A stretch of DNA of 64,000 nt, taken from positions 50,344,001 through 50,408,000 of the forward strand of contig OZ231127.1 in the NCBI GenBank assembly GCA_965153355.1, written 5' to 3'. Position numbers and translations under genes: made by a program. Of the stretch, positions 39,238-50,537 are shown one piece after another. Position 1 is the stretch's first letter, and each line of letters opens with the position of its first letter. The notes under the pieces were generated by a model. It did not search any database. It was not told where the DNA came from and worked only from the letters and a program-made list of their open reading frames with translations. The stretch is from Flaccisagitta enflata (lineage: Eukaryota; Chaetognatha; Sagittoidea; Aphragmophora).

Positions 39238-42200
39238 ATGGCCGACAAGAACCATTTCCGCCTCCAGGATGTCGTCATCGACGAAGATCCTCGAAGGCGA
39301 ATCGATAAATATCGGGAAAATGCCGTCAGCGCCACTTCGGTCCATCCTGCGACCATCACAGACGCCGGCGGCGAAGTTCCAGCCATCGCGAAAGTCACCT
39401 TCACTAAAAACCCAAACGTACGGGACGCGCTGAAACGGACGGGGAACATAAACCGTCTCCTGCACGACAGTCCGTACGTCACCAAAGTCCACGGGATTCA
39501 TGAGTCCGACGATCGCGTGGTTCTGCTCATGGAGGAAGCCATCGCGTCTTTGCGGGACATCAATCGAGACACTCCGGAGATGAAGGCGTTGAAGAAGGAG
39601 CTACTTGAAACCAGAACCCCCAAGGAAATGGCGCGTGAGATATTGCAGGTATCGGACATATGGTTTTTTTTCAAAATGGATAAATATAATTGAAAATGAG
39701 TAGCTCTTTTGATTCATTCAGAACTAAAAGATTGGCATGAATTGATTAGGTTTAATTTCTAATGATTATGTATCTTACGGTAAGTTAGAATGATTGCAAT
39801 GTTGCTCTAAATTCATTAATCCTCTGAAAAAATACATTGTGAACATTGTCAAAGTATCAAACTTTTATTCCTAAGTGCAATTGCAATCATTGACAAATCT
39901 GAAATTGATTTTTGATTGCATACACACAACTCTATGACCTGCTTTGTCGGTCTGTCTGTTGGTCTGTCTGTTGGTCTGTCTGTTGGTCCGTCCATCACAC
40001 TTAGTTTTTTTTTTCCGCTTTACGTTGTTATAAGCCATTTTAAATCATTTTACATTTTGACTTTTAGTCTTGACGACCGCAAGTAACTAAGAGGTGTTGG
40101 CGTTGTTTCAATAAGTACTGATGTAGCATGCACCCAACTTTACAATCGGTTGGTTGGTCCATTGGTCGCCGTAAGCTTTATCAGCGTTTTCGGCATTTTT
40201 TTCGGCATCTTTTGCATTACCGCTCCTGCCCAAATGCTTGAGTAAGCCCTTTTTACCACTACCCCTGCCCACCCATATGCAATTTTGGTAGCCGTGTATC
40301 AGTCCTAGTTTGTATATAAATGGGTTTAAGTTGAATGTTTTGTCCGCAACATCATAAAGAATTAGAAAAGGCATTACCAGAAAAGTCTCATTTTTAGCTA
40401 AAATTGTTTTTTTATTTGGGAAGTGTTTTTTTTTATTTGAAGATGGCTTGATCTGTAGATACCTGATTGATCTCAAATGGAAGATAATGTGACTTTCTTC
40501 TATATGAGACCAATTTGTCATGTGTGGATCAAGTTGTTATTAACAAATAAATAAACAAACAAACAATTATTGTAAACAAGACTAACACCAGTTACGTGCG
40601 GTATTTACAGATTGACTTGGAATGACTTGAATTACTCAATATACTCTTTAATGACTTTAAATGATTTTAAAAGAATAAAATTGATGAAAAAAGTAAAAGT
40701 GTGACGGATTGACGCACCGACGGACAAATCGGGGTGTAGAGTCGCGTGCACATGACTAAAAAAGTGATTTCAGTTATTTCAGTGATCTAGGAGTAAAAGC
40801 TTTAAACTTTTTTGCATTTAAAAGTGTTCACCCTGTAAATGTCACACCTTCCAACTTTATTCAATCATGATTTCAGGGAATGTCTTACATCCACTCAAAC
40901 AACGGCGTCGACAACAAAATTTCCCATCGCGACATCAAGCCAGAAAACCTCCTCATCTTCCGCCGAAAGAGAGACGGGAAGTTGGTCATCAAATACGCCG
41001 ACTTCGACTCTTCCAAACTGCTCGGCGTGGACGAGAGCGTCAACGTCACCACGAAGAGTCTCTTCACCAAGAAGTACCTCGATCCGCAAATTGATCGGAA
41101 AGTAACAAAAGGTCAGCAAGTCACCTGGAAGGAATATCAAGGTGGGGACGTCTACTCCGGTGGTTGCGTGCTCTACGAGGTGCTGCGAAACGGAGAATAT
41201 CTCTTTCAAGGCCATGGTGAAGATGAAGTGGAGGCGGATGCGCAAACCTTGATAAAGGCATTGAGGAACGACCGATCCAATTTGCTGGAATCCGACGTCG
41301 ACGAGCTGGCAAAGAACCTCATCTACACCTTGACGCAGAAGGAGCAAACGGACCGGGTCACCGCTGTTGAAGCTGAAGATCATCTCTACTTTCGCGACGA
41401 CAACTTCCACATCCAATCGCTCAAATCGATCAACGAGGCTCTCATGGGTCTGGATGCCAACGACCCGGAATCCAAACGCATCAAAGACGCCTTCAACGAT
41501 TCCTTCTACATGCTGTACCAAGATGAGTGGCAGAAGCTGGATTTTGTCATTCCCGAAATCCTCACGCATTCCAAGTACTCGAGTTCGTTGGAGGCATTCT
41601 TGAGGTACATACGGAATGTGCTGGCGCATTCCGAGCAACACAAGGCCAGTCTGGAGGGGCGATTCGGCAAAGGCGTCACCCCACCGATCCTACTGCGGAA
41701 ATGGCTGGAAGCCGTTCCTCGTGGATTGATCCATCTGTACTGGTTCGCTTGGCGCCACCTATCGCACCTGGGCCTCAACTTTGGGCTGCCAGAAAAGTGT
41801 GTAGCGGCGTACGAGGAGATGATGGCGATGGTGAAGCAGAAGCTTGGCGGCGATGCAGGAGTGAAGGCAATTCACGCCCGAGTTTGCCCAGAACCCGCGA
41901 GTGTCGCCGCACCAGTCGACGACCGCGCCGCAATGCAGGAGCAGTTTGATCAATGCAGCAAGGAGATCCGGCAAATCCTCGATCGGTCAGAATCCCACTT
42001 CAGAAATTACAAGAAGTTGGTCAAGGATTGGGAGAAAAAAAGAAATTCTCTTGAAAAGACCGTGGAGACCAAGAAGGAAAAGAAGAGGCCTCAGAATGAA
42101 ATTGAGGCAGCTCAGAAGTCGCTGAGAGATCTCTTAGATCGGGAGAAAGACGAGTTGGCGCTCAAATGGATGCTAGATGTGCGGGACCTCATGCGCAATC

Positions 42201-42583
42201 CAGAGAAGATTCAAACAAGTGAGTTGCGATTCTTCTGATATTTGATCAGTGATTCTGATCAGTGATCAGTGATCAAATACTGCTTAAATGAGCATTTCTT
42301 TCATATATTTGACAATAGTCCTTGCTGGGCTCTTACTTAAAAGGGTTTGGGAAACCGACGGGCAGACTTACCGAACAACAGCTTTACACAGTTAAAAGAA
42401 AATGATTGAATTTAACATCCAAAATGTAATCATTATTACAACAAAATCACGATCAGTCTTTATTTCAATGCACAGTTCCATTGGGTCCTGCCGAGGCTCA
42501 AGTGGGTGTTACGCAAGCGGAAAGCGAGTCAATGGAGAAGAAAGTCACAGACTCCCTTCAATCCCTCATCCTAACGACCAAAG
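39238..42583 (+). CDS. IRE1-like protein kinase with KEN ribonuclease domain
   Basis: Exons: 39238-39648, 40877-42218 (donor GTGAGT) and 42476-42583 (phase 1 to 1); the 3' end was not found. Kinase features: candidate beta-3 lysine K52 (AIAKVTF), HRDIKPEN at 154-161, DFD instead of DFG at 179-181, and DVYSGGCVLYEVL. No glycine-rich loop is evident. From about residue 315 the sequence matches a KEN domain: the LRYIRNVLAH helix keeps the Asn and His (N384, H388) at the IRE1/RNase L catalytic positions, while the intervening Lys is Val; VPRGLIHLYW follows. The C-terminus is a Lys/Glu-rich coiled coil. No signal peptide, luminal sensor or membrane helix precedes the kinase, so a soluble protein is inferred, unlike canonical IRE1. 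The ATG has good context (AAGATGG). The 1.2-kb first intron holds three dispersed repeats. Confidence 0.82.
39912..40760. mobile_element. three dispersed-repeat copies in kinase intron 1
   Basis: Minus copies at 39912-40110 (hairpin decayed, GTCTGTTG tract) and 40118-40314 (GCATGCACCCAACTT to CCGTGTATCAGTCC), and a plus copy at about 40576-40760 ending GAGTCGCGTGCACATGACT. Confidence 0.6.
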
Positions 42584-43860
42584 GTGCATATTCTTGAGCG
42601 ATGTCGTATATGTATTGAAGCCGTTTATCAATCTGTTGGTCATTTGGTAATTTTGAATTTAACTCTCATTCTTTTTGACCATACCTAAGATCGAGATTAA
42701 ACGTGCATTTTAGTATTCATTCATTCATTCATTCATTCATTCATTCATTCATTCATTCATTCATTCATTTATTCATTCATTCATTCATTCATTCATTCAT
42801 TCATTCATTTAATCATTCATTCACTCATTCATTTATTCAGTCACTCATTCATTCACTCATTCATTCAACTATTCATTCATATGATCATTCATTCATTCAT
42901 TCATTTATTCATTCATTCATTCATTCATTCATTCATTCATTCATTCATTCATTCATTTATCCATCTTTTCTCCCATATATACAAGCCTTCTTTGGAATCT
43001 AAGCTGCCCTTCTCTCACCATTTTTAGGTGCGCCATAGCACCTCTATAACTAGCTCTGTCTGTTGGTCGGTTGGTCGGTCGTTCAGTTGGTTGGTCGGTT
43101 GGTCGGTCACGCTCAAGTTGAAAATCTCGAAAAGAAGCAAAAATCACTTGAAAGGATTCAGAAATCAATTGAAAACTCATTTTGTTCATTTCAATCATTA
43201 AAATTCATTCATTCATTCCTTCATTCCATTCATTCATTTCATTCTTTTCATTCAATCATTTCATTCAATTCATTCAATCATTTCATTCAATCATTTCATT
43301 CAATCGTTTCATTCAATCGTTTCATTCAATCATTTCATTCAATCATTTCATTCAATCATTTCATTCATTCTTCTCTTTACAAATCTGACTAAGAATCTAT
43401 GAGATTGTAAAGATAGAGCTCGAGAGCTAAACTGTGGTGCAATCCGCATGGTTCTTTTGTTAAACTTTGAGAGCATTTCAAAGATGGAAGGGTTGAAGAA
43501 AAAAGAAACTCTTCTTTCCTGCCATTTTTGTCAGTGATCAACTTCAAACTAATGGCATATCTAAATGGTTTGATGCACAGAGACGAGATTGCGCTCAGAT
43601 TACATCCGTCCATCCGTCCGTCCGTACGTCCCTCCCCGCCCCATCCTCAGGGCTTCGTTTCCTTTGGGGCCTATTCTGACTCGAATTCTGCCAAATAGCC
43701 AAAATATTGCTATATCGCTATGCCCTGATTACTGCCCCTGCCCATCTTTGTTTGTAGTTGTGCAAAAAAACAACCTCAGGCCTTTAATATCATATGTATG
43801 TACCTCACTCCCCATGGCCCCACTTTGCATCCACATGATTTCCCCCCTCTCCTGACTCGA
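42584..43860. repeat. kinase 3' region and (CATT)n arrays
   Basis: A (CATT)n array of about 240 bp at 42715-42957, a dispersed-repeat start at 43025-43110 (AGGTGCGCCATAGCACCT hairpin), a TTCAATCATTTCA array at about 43195-43372, and a GTCC run near 43605-43630. No further kinase exon was identified. Confidence 0.75.
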
Positions 43861-44464
43861 TCCCTCTGAATCTGTGCTCTCATTGGTTACATTGATAAGT
43901 CTATGTGGAAAAGTGTGGTTTATTCTAGACTCTTCTATTCTGGAAGTTTCCTTCCTTTATATTGTATTGAGAATGTTCTAGAAGCCTTCCTTTACATTGT
44001 ATTGAGAAAGATCTAGAAGCCTCTAGATCTTTCTATCGATCCCTCATGTCGATCCCTCATGTCGATCCTGTCCTCCTCCTCTACCCCCTCTTGCTGTCCT
44101 GAGCCTTTATAAGCAGCCTCCCCCCTGGTTGTGGGCTCTCCCCATTGCTATATCACATCTTGCAATGTACTATGTTTAACTTCATAATGGTAAGTCATAC
44201 ATTATCAGTGTTCAAGTGATCATCATACAAATAAAGATGTAGAGGATCTATTCATGTCTTTATCAATTATTATTAAGTCTTAAGTGCCTCAATCATTAGC
44301 CTAGTGAGATAGGGTAGTGGTACGGAGAAAAGCTACATAGAGGTAGGTGTCTGTCCAGCCACCTTTACAGGAGGAGTGTAGTGGAGGGACACATGCCCCA
44401 TCTGTATGCTAAAGATTATACTGTAAGTAACGAGAACTAACCTGATCTCGATATTTTAGATAGA
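43861..44464 (+). promoter_or_regulatory. LTR-like promoter/terminator region
   Basis: Has a TATA box (TTTATAAG, 44106-44113), a polyadenylation signal (AATAAA, 44230-44235) about 120 bp further on, and ends next to a TGG-starting primer-site candidate, the order expected in an LTR. The limits are uncertain; a possible start is TGTGCTCTCATTGG near 43873. It may be the 5' LTR of the large Ty3-like element downstream, or a fragment of another element, because 1.4 kb of unlike sequence separates it from the first Gag ORF. Confidence 0.45.
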
Positions 44465-44475
44465 TGGTGGCAGCG
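44465..44475 (+). other. candidate tRNA primer-binding site
   Basis: TGGTGGCAGCG would pair with a tRNA 3' end CGCTGCCACCA, a form I recall for leucine tRNAs. It stands where an LTR element's primer site is expected. Confidence 0.45.
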
Positions 44476-45400
44476 ATGTCCAGGAGTGTTCATCCTTGTT
44501 GTTTTTTGATGGGGAGGAGTGCTTCTGTCCGTTTTGCGAACGAGGATTTGATCAAAAACCAACACGCAACCGCAACTTCGGTATAATCTAAAGGCACAAA
44601 GAATTTAAAATTAATGGTTAAAAAATTAAGATTAAAATTCTAACTTGAACACGGGGAGAGCGAGATGATGCAGAGGAGGTGAAATGTGGAAGTTGATTCA
44701 TCGCAAGTCATTCCCCACCTGATGTTGAGAAGCGGCCATCAGCGACGTTGAAGCGGCGGCCAGTCCTCGGCGTTGAGGCGACAATCATTCCTCGGCGTTG
44801 AGACAACAACAATTCCTCGGCGTTGAGACGACGGCCATTCCGCGGCGTTGAAGCGACGGCCATTCCGCGACGGTGAAGAGCCATCCATTCAGCGGCGTTG
44901 AATCGACCACCCAACGGCGTCGATAACAGTCGTCGGCGGTGGTCGAGGGTAACCAACGGCAACCATCGGTGAAAAAGGGCGACGAAGATCGGCGGAGACT
45001 GACATCAACCGGTGGAGGAAGTCGACGAAGGTCGGTGGAATCCAGCAACAACCGGTGGAGGAAGTCGACGAAGGTCGGTGGAATCCAGCAACAACCGGTG
45101 GAGGAAGTCGACGAAGGTCGGTGGAATCCAGCAACAACCGGTGGAGGAAGTCAACAAAGGACGGTGGAACCCAACAACAGCCGGTGGAGAAAGTCAGACG
45201 TTCATCGGCGTCCGTCGGCGTTCATCGACGTTCACTGACAATCATTGGTGTTCATCGACGTTCGTCGGCGTTCATCGACGTTCACTGACATTCATTGGCG
45301 TTCATTGACGTTCGTTGGCGTTCATTGGCGTTCATCGATGTTCATCAACGTTCGTCGGCATTCATAGACGTTCATCGGCGTTCATCGGCAACAAGCGGCG
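44476..45400. repeat. three successive minisatellites
   Basis: Units of about 33-36 bp (CTCGGCGTTGAGACGACGGC) at about 44720-44905; a 43-bp unit (ACCGGTGGAGGAAGTCGACG start) repeated from 45008 at 43-bp steps, about 4-5 copies; then about 10-bp GTTCATCGGC/GTTCATCGAC units from about 45190 to 45392. Confidence 0.85.
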
Positions 45401-45771
45401 GCTGACGAATTCTGGTTGATGGAGGTTGGTCGATGAAAAGGCGTCTTGGATCCGGAAACGAACTTCTTCGAGTCCCCCGGAGCCAACGCCGAAATCGTTC
45501 CACAACAACAAACCACTCAGCATCATCGGTTTGTCAAAAGCGGCGAGATTTTGCGAAACTTTCGTTGAAAACTGGCGGGGAGGAGAACAACGACTCGGGT
45601 GATTAAATCCCACGACGGCGATATCGGCGGCTAAACGTAGCTGAAGCCGATTTAAAAGACTGGCGGTGGTCCGTCTCCCGCCGACATTCGTCCAAATGGA
45701 TTCGGCGGAGGCCTCCGATGCAGAACTTTCGAATTGTCGGAGCAGCGAACCACCCGTCCGTAACGCGACAA
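45362..45771 (-). CDS. exon-like segment, unknown protein
   Basis: Minus strand: acceptor-like GTTTTGCAG (complement of about 45772-45780) precedes an open frame of about 135 codons containing NRLQLRLAADIAVVGFNHPS and MMLSGLLLWNDFGVGSGGL. GC content and codon choice resemble the host genes here rather than the AT-rich retroelement. The last codons run into the GTTCATCGGC minisatellite. No donor or partner exon was found. If it is a host exon, the retroelement ORF starting at 45849 was inserted next to or into this gene. Confidence 0.4.
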
Positions 45772-45848
45772 TCTGCAAAACCGACATGAAAAGAAAATAC
45801 AAGTAATGGGGAAATAGACAATCATCCGTCATATAATACATATTAATT

Positions 45849-46103
45849 ATGGATTCTGGTGATTATTTCAGAAAAGTACATTCACTTCCTCAAAGCAGTA
45901 TTATAGATAATCAATACTTAGGTTTTGCTATATCAAATGTCGCGCCTATTTACCCCCCGTTCCTTCCCCCTGCTCGCATTCCACAAGGAAATCTTTACTC
46001 ACCGCGACAAATGTTAGCACTTGCACAATTTTACGACATACTACCCCATGAATTTGCCCGCGGTACAACCCTAAATCATGAAACGAAATACTCAGGCGGC
46101 TAA
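45849..46103 (+). CDS. small 5' ORF of the Ty3-like element
   Basis: 84 codons, Pro/Leu/Tyr-containing (YPPFLPPARIPQGN, PRQMLALAQFYDILP). It overlaps the next ORF by 26 nt in a different frame (+1 relative). The composition is like the following ORF, so it is probably the true N-terminus, joined by frameshift or separated by a mutation. No homologue recognised. Confidence 0.5.
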   Translation: MDSGDYFRKVHSLPQSSIIDNQYLGFAISNVAPIYPPFLPPARIPQGNLYSPRQMLALAQFYDILPHEFARGTTLNHETKYSGG

Positions 46104-49100
46104 TAACCGTAATTTTTACGAAATCAAACATAAAGGTCGCTATTTATTCTGTATTACCAGCACTCTAAAAAGATTAGGAGCGTACGTCCCCGTAAATGGT
46201 CACAGAACCGTAGGTGCGGGAAGCAAATTTGTAAAAAAGGGGGAAACTGTTTTGGATAAAATACCTTTTGATGAGGAAAAGTCGTTCTGTGCAAGTGAAA
46301 TTGGCGAAATTTGCTCAAATATACGAGATAAATCTTTTGACAAGGGTGTAATTTACTATGTGTATGGGCTGAGATCATATTTGGCCATAAAATCGGTATG
46401 CTCAAATTGTCACTCTCAAGGCGCTTTGACTTGCACGTGTGATCATCTGATTAAAGCGTTAGAGGAAGAATTTGCGTCCATCGTTGACAACAGTTCTGAT
46501 TTTTATGAACCATTCTCGTTTGACCTAAGTGGCCGTAATTTTGACCTCAGAGTGTCCTCAGCCTACCCGACTGTCCCTGCCTTTGAAACAGACTGTCTGT
46601 CGGCCGAGCATGAACTGGGAGTCCTAGTACAGGCGGACAAAGTAGATGTTGAAAGGCAGCGCTTTAATCCTGGTTTGCTTCATCGCCTAAACGAAATCGA
46701 GGAGGAAGAAATCAACCGCCCAAAGTCTGGTTCTCTCGACGATTATCGTGACTTAATTCTTCCCCCAAATATCGTAAGTTTGATAAATAAGCCTGGCACT
46801 TTCCCCCCCCATGAGCCCGGCCTTATGGATACAGATTTCGATTCTCCGGGAAATAGTCACCTGGGGTCTAACGACGACGTTGGAGATTTGCGTGGGATAA
46901 TTGCCGATTCACCCCATACAAGTCTTCACACTGACGATGAAGTCGACCTGCTCGATGTACTGGGAAATATCCAGCTTGATTCAGGATCCGATCGTAGTTC
47001 ACACACTAGCCACGGCGGAGATGCAGCGCACACAAATCAACCTGTAGGTAATGTCGATGCATTGTTAAACCAGATTTCGGCTGTCTTACAACCTGATGCT
47101 CTTGTTGTCTCCACCGTGTCTGATGCAAATTCGGTTTCACCCCCACTTGATGACGGCGATAATAATGGAGCTGTAGGTCCCAATACCCTTCATGTAAACG
47201 CGAGAAACAGTGCTAATACTACATTAGTGCCTGAAAGTAACGCTTCCTCTGGAAATACGTCTGCTTCCTCTAAAGCTATGGCTACTGTAGTAGAAATAGG
47301 TTCTAAAACTCTACTGACAGACGATAGTGACAAAGGCGCTATTGGTCCGGCTGTGGCAGTCCGTCCGGGTCAAAATGTTCACACCCTTGCCTCCCTCTCT
47401 AATCCGTTGCCTAAGGATAATGTGAATCAACCCCTAGCTTTACCTGGGAGTGGAAGCGATGTTGTAGCAGATAAAACTCCAACAACCGCGTCAAATGGCC
47501 GACCCCTTGCAATTTCAGCGTCTGACTTAAGACTGCCCGTTGTCTCACAGCCTGAAAAAGGAAATGCAAATTTACAATTGCAACTCGCTTCCAAACAAGG
47601 TGAAGCGTGGTACCCGTCTGAAGTTTGTGTGTTTTGTTACAAGTGTGATGCTACAGCCACATTTACCAGTGGCAAATGTTCGCGTTGTAAAATTAGTTAC
47701 AGCACCATCCCTAGTGAACTGTACAAGAGCAATGTTTCACCTTTTCAGCGTTACGCCTTTCCCTACCCTAAGGAGCATGCTAATAAATCGAGCGAAAGTA
47801 GAAAAAAGGCAGCTTTAGAGATGATATTCCCACGAGGAGAAATTCAGGTAGGGGATACAGGAAACTTTCTCATTTATCCTCTCAATTGTCCCGGTGATAC
47901 GTTAATACGAGATACGCTTGAACTACTCACCCACGACAACAAACTTGAACGTCTTCAAGACTGGGAAATGACAGAGATCTCATCGGCTGATCAGGTATGT
48001 GCAGAAAGACTTAAATTCGCCCTCCATGTTATTAAGGAAAATTTGGTGCTTCAGCGTACCAAAGCTTGGGATAGTATATTCAGCTTACCTCCTGGCTTGC
48101 TGGGTATTTGTGCCAGTGGTGATACTGTTGAACTGGGAACGATCACACCACAATCAGCTCCCATAGGCTTGACTATATCCTGTTTGAGGGCGGACCTGGA
48201 AGTTGAAATGAGGAGGGTTCAAACAGTCTGCAGCAACATCTTAAGTGATGCTACAAACGACCATAATCAATCAGATTTGAACGTAGCCTTCTTCTCAAAG
48301 CACAATAAGTTCTTCACAAAATCAAGTAATACTACCTGGCGTGAGCTGAGAAAAGAAGAGTTCTTTTCTTGCCCTGAGGTGCCATTCCTTCGCGCTCCGC
48401 ATCACGGGCCCCGCGCTGTCTTCTTGCAACTGTTGTTGGATGGTTTATCGCAATACAACGACGACGAGATTGATGCGCTAGGCCTGAGACAAAATGTGTT
48501 GGCTGAATTAGAAACATTGCTGTTTCAAGCAAAGAATAAGGATGAAGAAATTCAACAGCAAAAGAGTAAACATCCGTTTCTGAAAAAAATACCAGCCATG
48601 AGCAGCAATGATAACAGTTTCGAGGAAAAATGGCAGCAAATTTACAATGCGCATCATAACATCAACTACATTCCCCCCTCACGCCGTCAAAGTCTCGCAA
48701 GCTCTAGTACTGCACTCCAAATCGGATTACAACCACTCAACCCACAGCATCATTCCACGCCGTGTAAAGGTAATGAAACCCGATTAGACCCGTTATTAAC
48801 TACGTCCATAGTGGATAACTACTGGGATAAAAATTATAATTCCCTGGTAGGCAATAATAACCGACAAAGGGGATTACCGGCAATTGAAGCGGGCCAAGAC
48901 GTGCCTAATGCTAACGACACCCATCCTCCACAAAATTCGTCTGCGCGTACTGTAGGAGGAAACCAAACGAGAATGAGTAGTGTATTAAGCCAAAGTCGAT
49001 ATGCACCCTCGCCAAAGACTTTTGACAAGGAGAGGCAAAATTCGATTGCTGCAGTAAAGTTTAATGAATCCCAATCAGTGCAGCAACAGCAAGTGAAATT

Positions 49101-49607
49101 GCAAGCTGATTTACAAACGCAGTCATTGCTGCAGCAACAGCATACCAACGATCAAATGCAGCAAAGACAACAGCAACTAACAGCACAAGCTGAACAACAA
49201 GCACAACTACTTCAACAGTTGCAGCAAGCTCAAGCCCAGACTGAACAACACTCTCAACTTCTGCAGCAACAACAGGCGGCTAAACTTGAAGCTGAACGTG
49301 CTCGACTGCTTCAACTACAGCAACAGCAAATAGTCAACCATGGCAATCCGACTGATATTCCCGCAAATAACCCGAATCAATCATCTCAACCGGTTCATCG
49401 AGAGTCAATGTTGCAACCTGCTTACCTGCAAGCGTCAAAAACCGTGTCGACTGCTCCAACATCTCCACAGGGGTCCGTGCCTGCCGCATCTACCGCAACT
49501 CCGGCAGCATCATGGAGACAACCAGGTCTGACTCAATTTGATGGAAATGCGGCCGTGCCTGGTACTGAAGAATATGCTAAAGAACAATTAAGACAAGCAA
49601 CGGCAGC
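46078..49607 (+). CDS. N-terminal half of Ty3-like polyprotein
   Basis: 1,176 complete codons up to the insertion point; the frame then runs 24 codons into the nested LTR before a stop at 49680. Two cysteine clusters could bind zinc: C108-x2-C111 followed by CTCDH near 118-122, and C517-x2-C520-x2-C523 with C534-x2-C537. Residues about 240-480 are Asp/Asn/Ser-rich and probably disordered. Residues about 560-830 look globular. A Gln-rich probable coiled coil covers about 1000-1085. No known Gag domain was recognised in this part, so its role (an extension upstream of Gag) is open. The ATG at 46078 lies inside the preceding small ORF. Confidence 0.75.
49603..49607 (+). repeat. target-site duplication, left copy (GCAGC)
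   Basis: Identical to 55316-55320. It brackets the nested LTR element. Confidence 0.93.
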
Positions 49608-50099
49608 TGTGAAAAATGTGTTTTTTGTTGGCTTTAACGATTCCATTTTTTGTGGCATTGCTCTTTTGTCGCCTCTGTAAATTTATAGAGTTGCTTAAGA
49701 TTTTTAATTTTTATCGCGTTTTGCTGCTGGAGACGCGTGCGCGTTTTTTATCTTTTTTGCCTTGCATTTTTATCGTTATCGCGTCATTTTATCGTTTTAG
49801 TCTCGTTTTATCGTTTTAGTCTCGTTTTATCTCGATTTGTGTACTAATTTTTTCCCTTTTTTTTGTTCCATTTAGAGTCTTTTTTGAGAGGTGTGGTGGC
49901 AAACTGTCCGTTAATAGATTTTACTCCATAAAAATAGACATATCGGCGGCTATGTAGAATTACGACGGGCTTTATCATTTCATCCACACCTCAATATGCA
50001 AATTAGACAAAATAAGGACATGTTCACGCTCAGCTAAATAGACATGTGAATCGCTAAAAAGCGTGAACCGACGGCAAGAAACTATGCCGTAATTTCACA
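49608..50099 (+). repeat. 5' LTR of nested element (492 bp)
   Basis: Starts TGTGAAAAATGTG and ends GTAATTTCACA. Aligned by eye to the 3' LTR it differs by three substitutions (in GGCTTTAACG, TTGCTTAAG and GACGCGTG) and one base in a T-run. No TATA box is obvious; an initiator-like TCCGTT lies at 49907-49912. Confidence 0.95.
49911..49925 (+). promoter_or_regulatory. LTR segment complementary to the primer site
   Basis: TTAATAGATTTTACT is the exact reverse complement of 50099-50113. It lies just downstream of the initiator-like sequence, so it could be the 5' end of the element's RNA. Confidence 0.7.
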
Positions 50100-50113
50100 G
50101 TAAAATCTATTAA
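50099..50113 (+). other. candidate self-primer binding site
   Basis: AGTAAAATCTATTAA straddles the LTR's last base and the first 14 internal bases, exactly where a primer site must be. It does not begin with the TGG of tRNA-primed elements. Confidence 0.7.
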
Positions 50114-50537
50114 AAATCGACGCCGTCTTCACTCGTCTATTCGTGTCTCCTGCCCTGACCCAAGGCTGCTGTCATGCTAAGTGACGGCCCCAGGCGCCGG
50201 GGCGCCGAGACGTGATGTCAATGAGAGAAACACGCGTTGATAAATCGCTGATGAATCGTCCTTTTATCGTCGAAATGTATTTGCGCCTTTCCCCACGTGC
50301 ATTGGCGTCGGTGGTAGCGAACCTGATCTTGCACGCGAAATACCGACGGGTGATGCTTAACTGACGCTGAACTCTGACATGGTCGGTGGTAGCGAACCTG
50401 GTCCATTTTCTGCGTGCTAAAAACCGTCGGGTGGTGCTTGACTGACTCTGAATTTCGACGTGAATTAAGCAAGTGATTACGTCCAAGCAAAATGGACTCT
50501 AAAAACGTTATCGCGCCAGTTTCCATTGGACGCTAAA
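50114..50537 (+). other. leader of nested element with duplication and uORF
   Basis: Contains a diverged direct repeat of about 75 bp (about 50310-50382 and 50386-50463, sharing GGTGGTAGCGAACCTG and the GACGGGTG/GTCGGGTG region). A 14-codon upstream ORF (ATG 50492, stop 50534-50536) ends one base before the Gag ATG, an arrangement suited to reinitiation. Confidence 0.6.

Noticed and set aside
50526-50537. TTG as Gag start
   Set aside because: An ATG four codons downstream (50538) is sufficient and follows a uORF stop.
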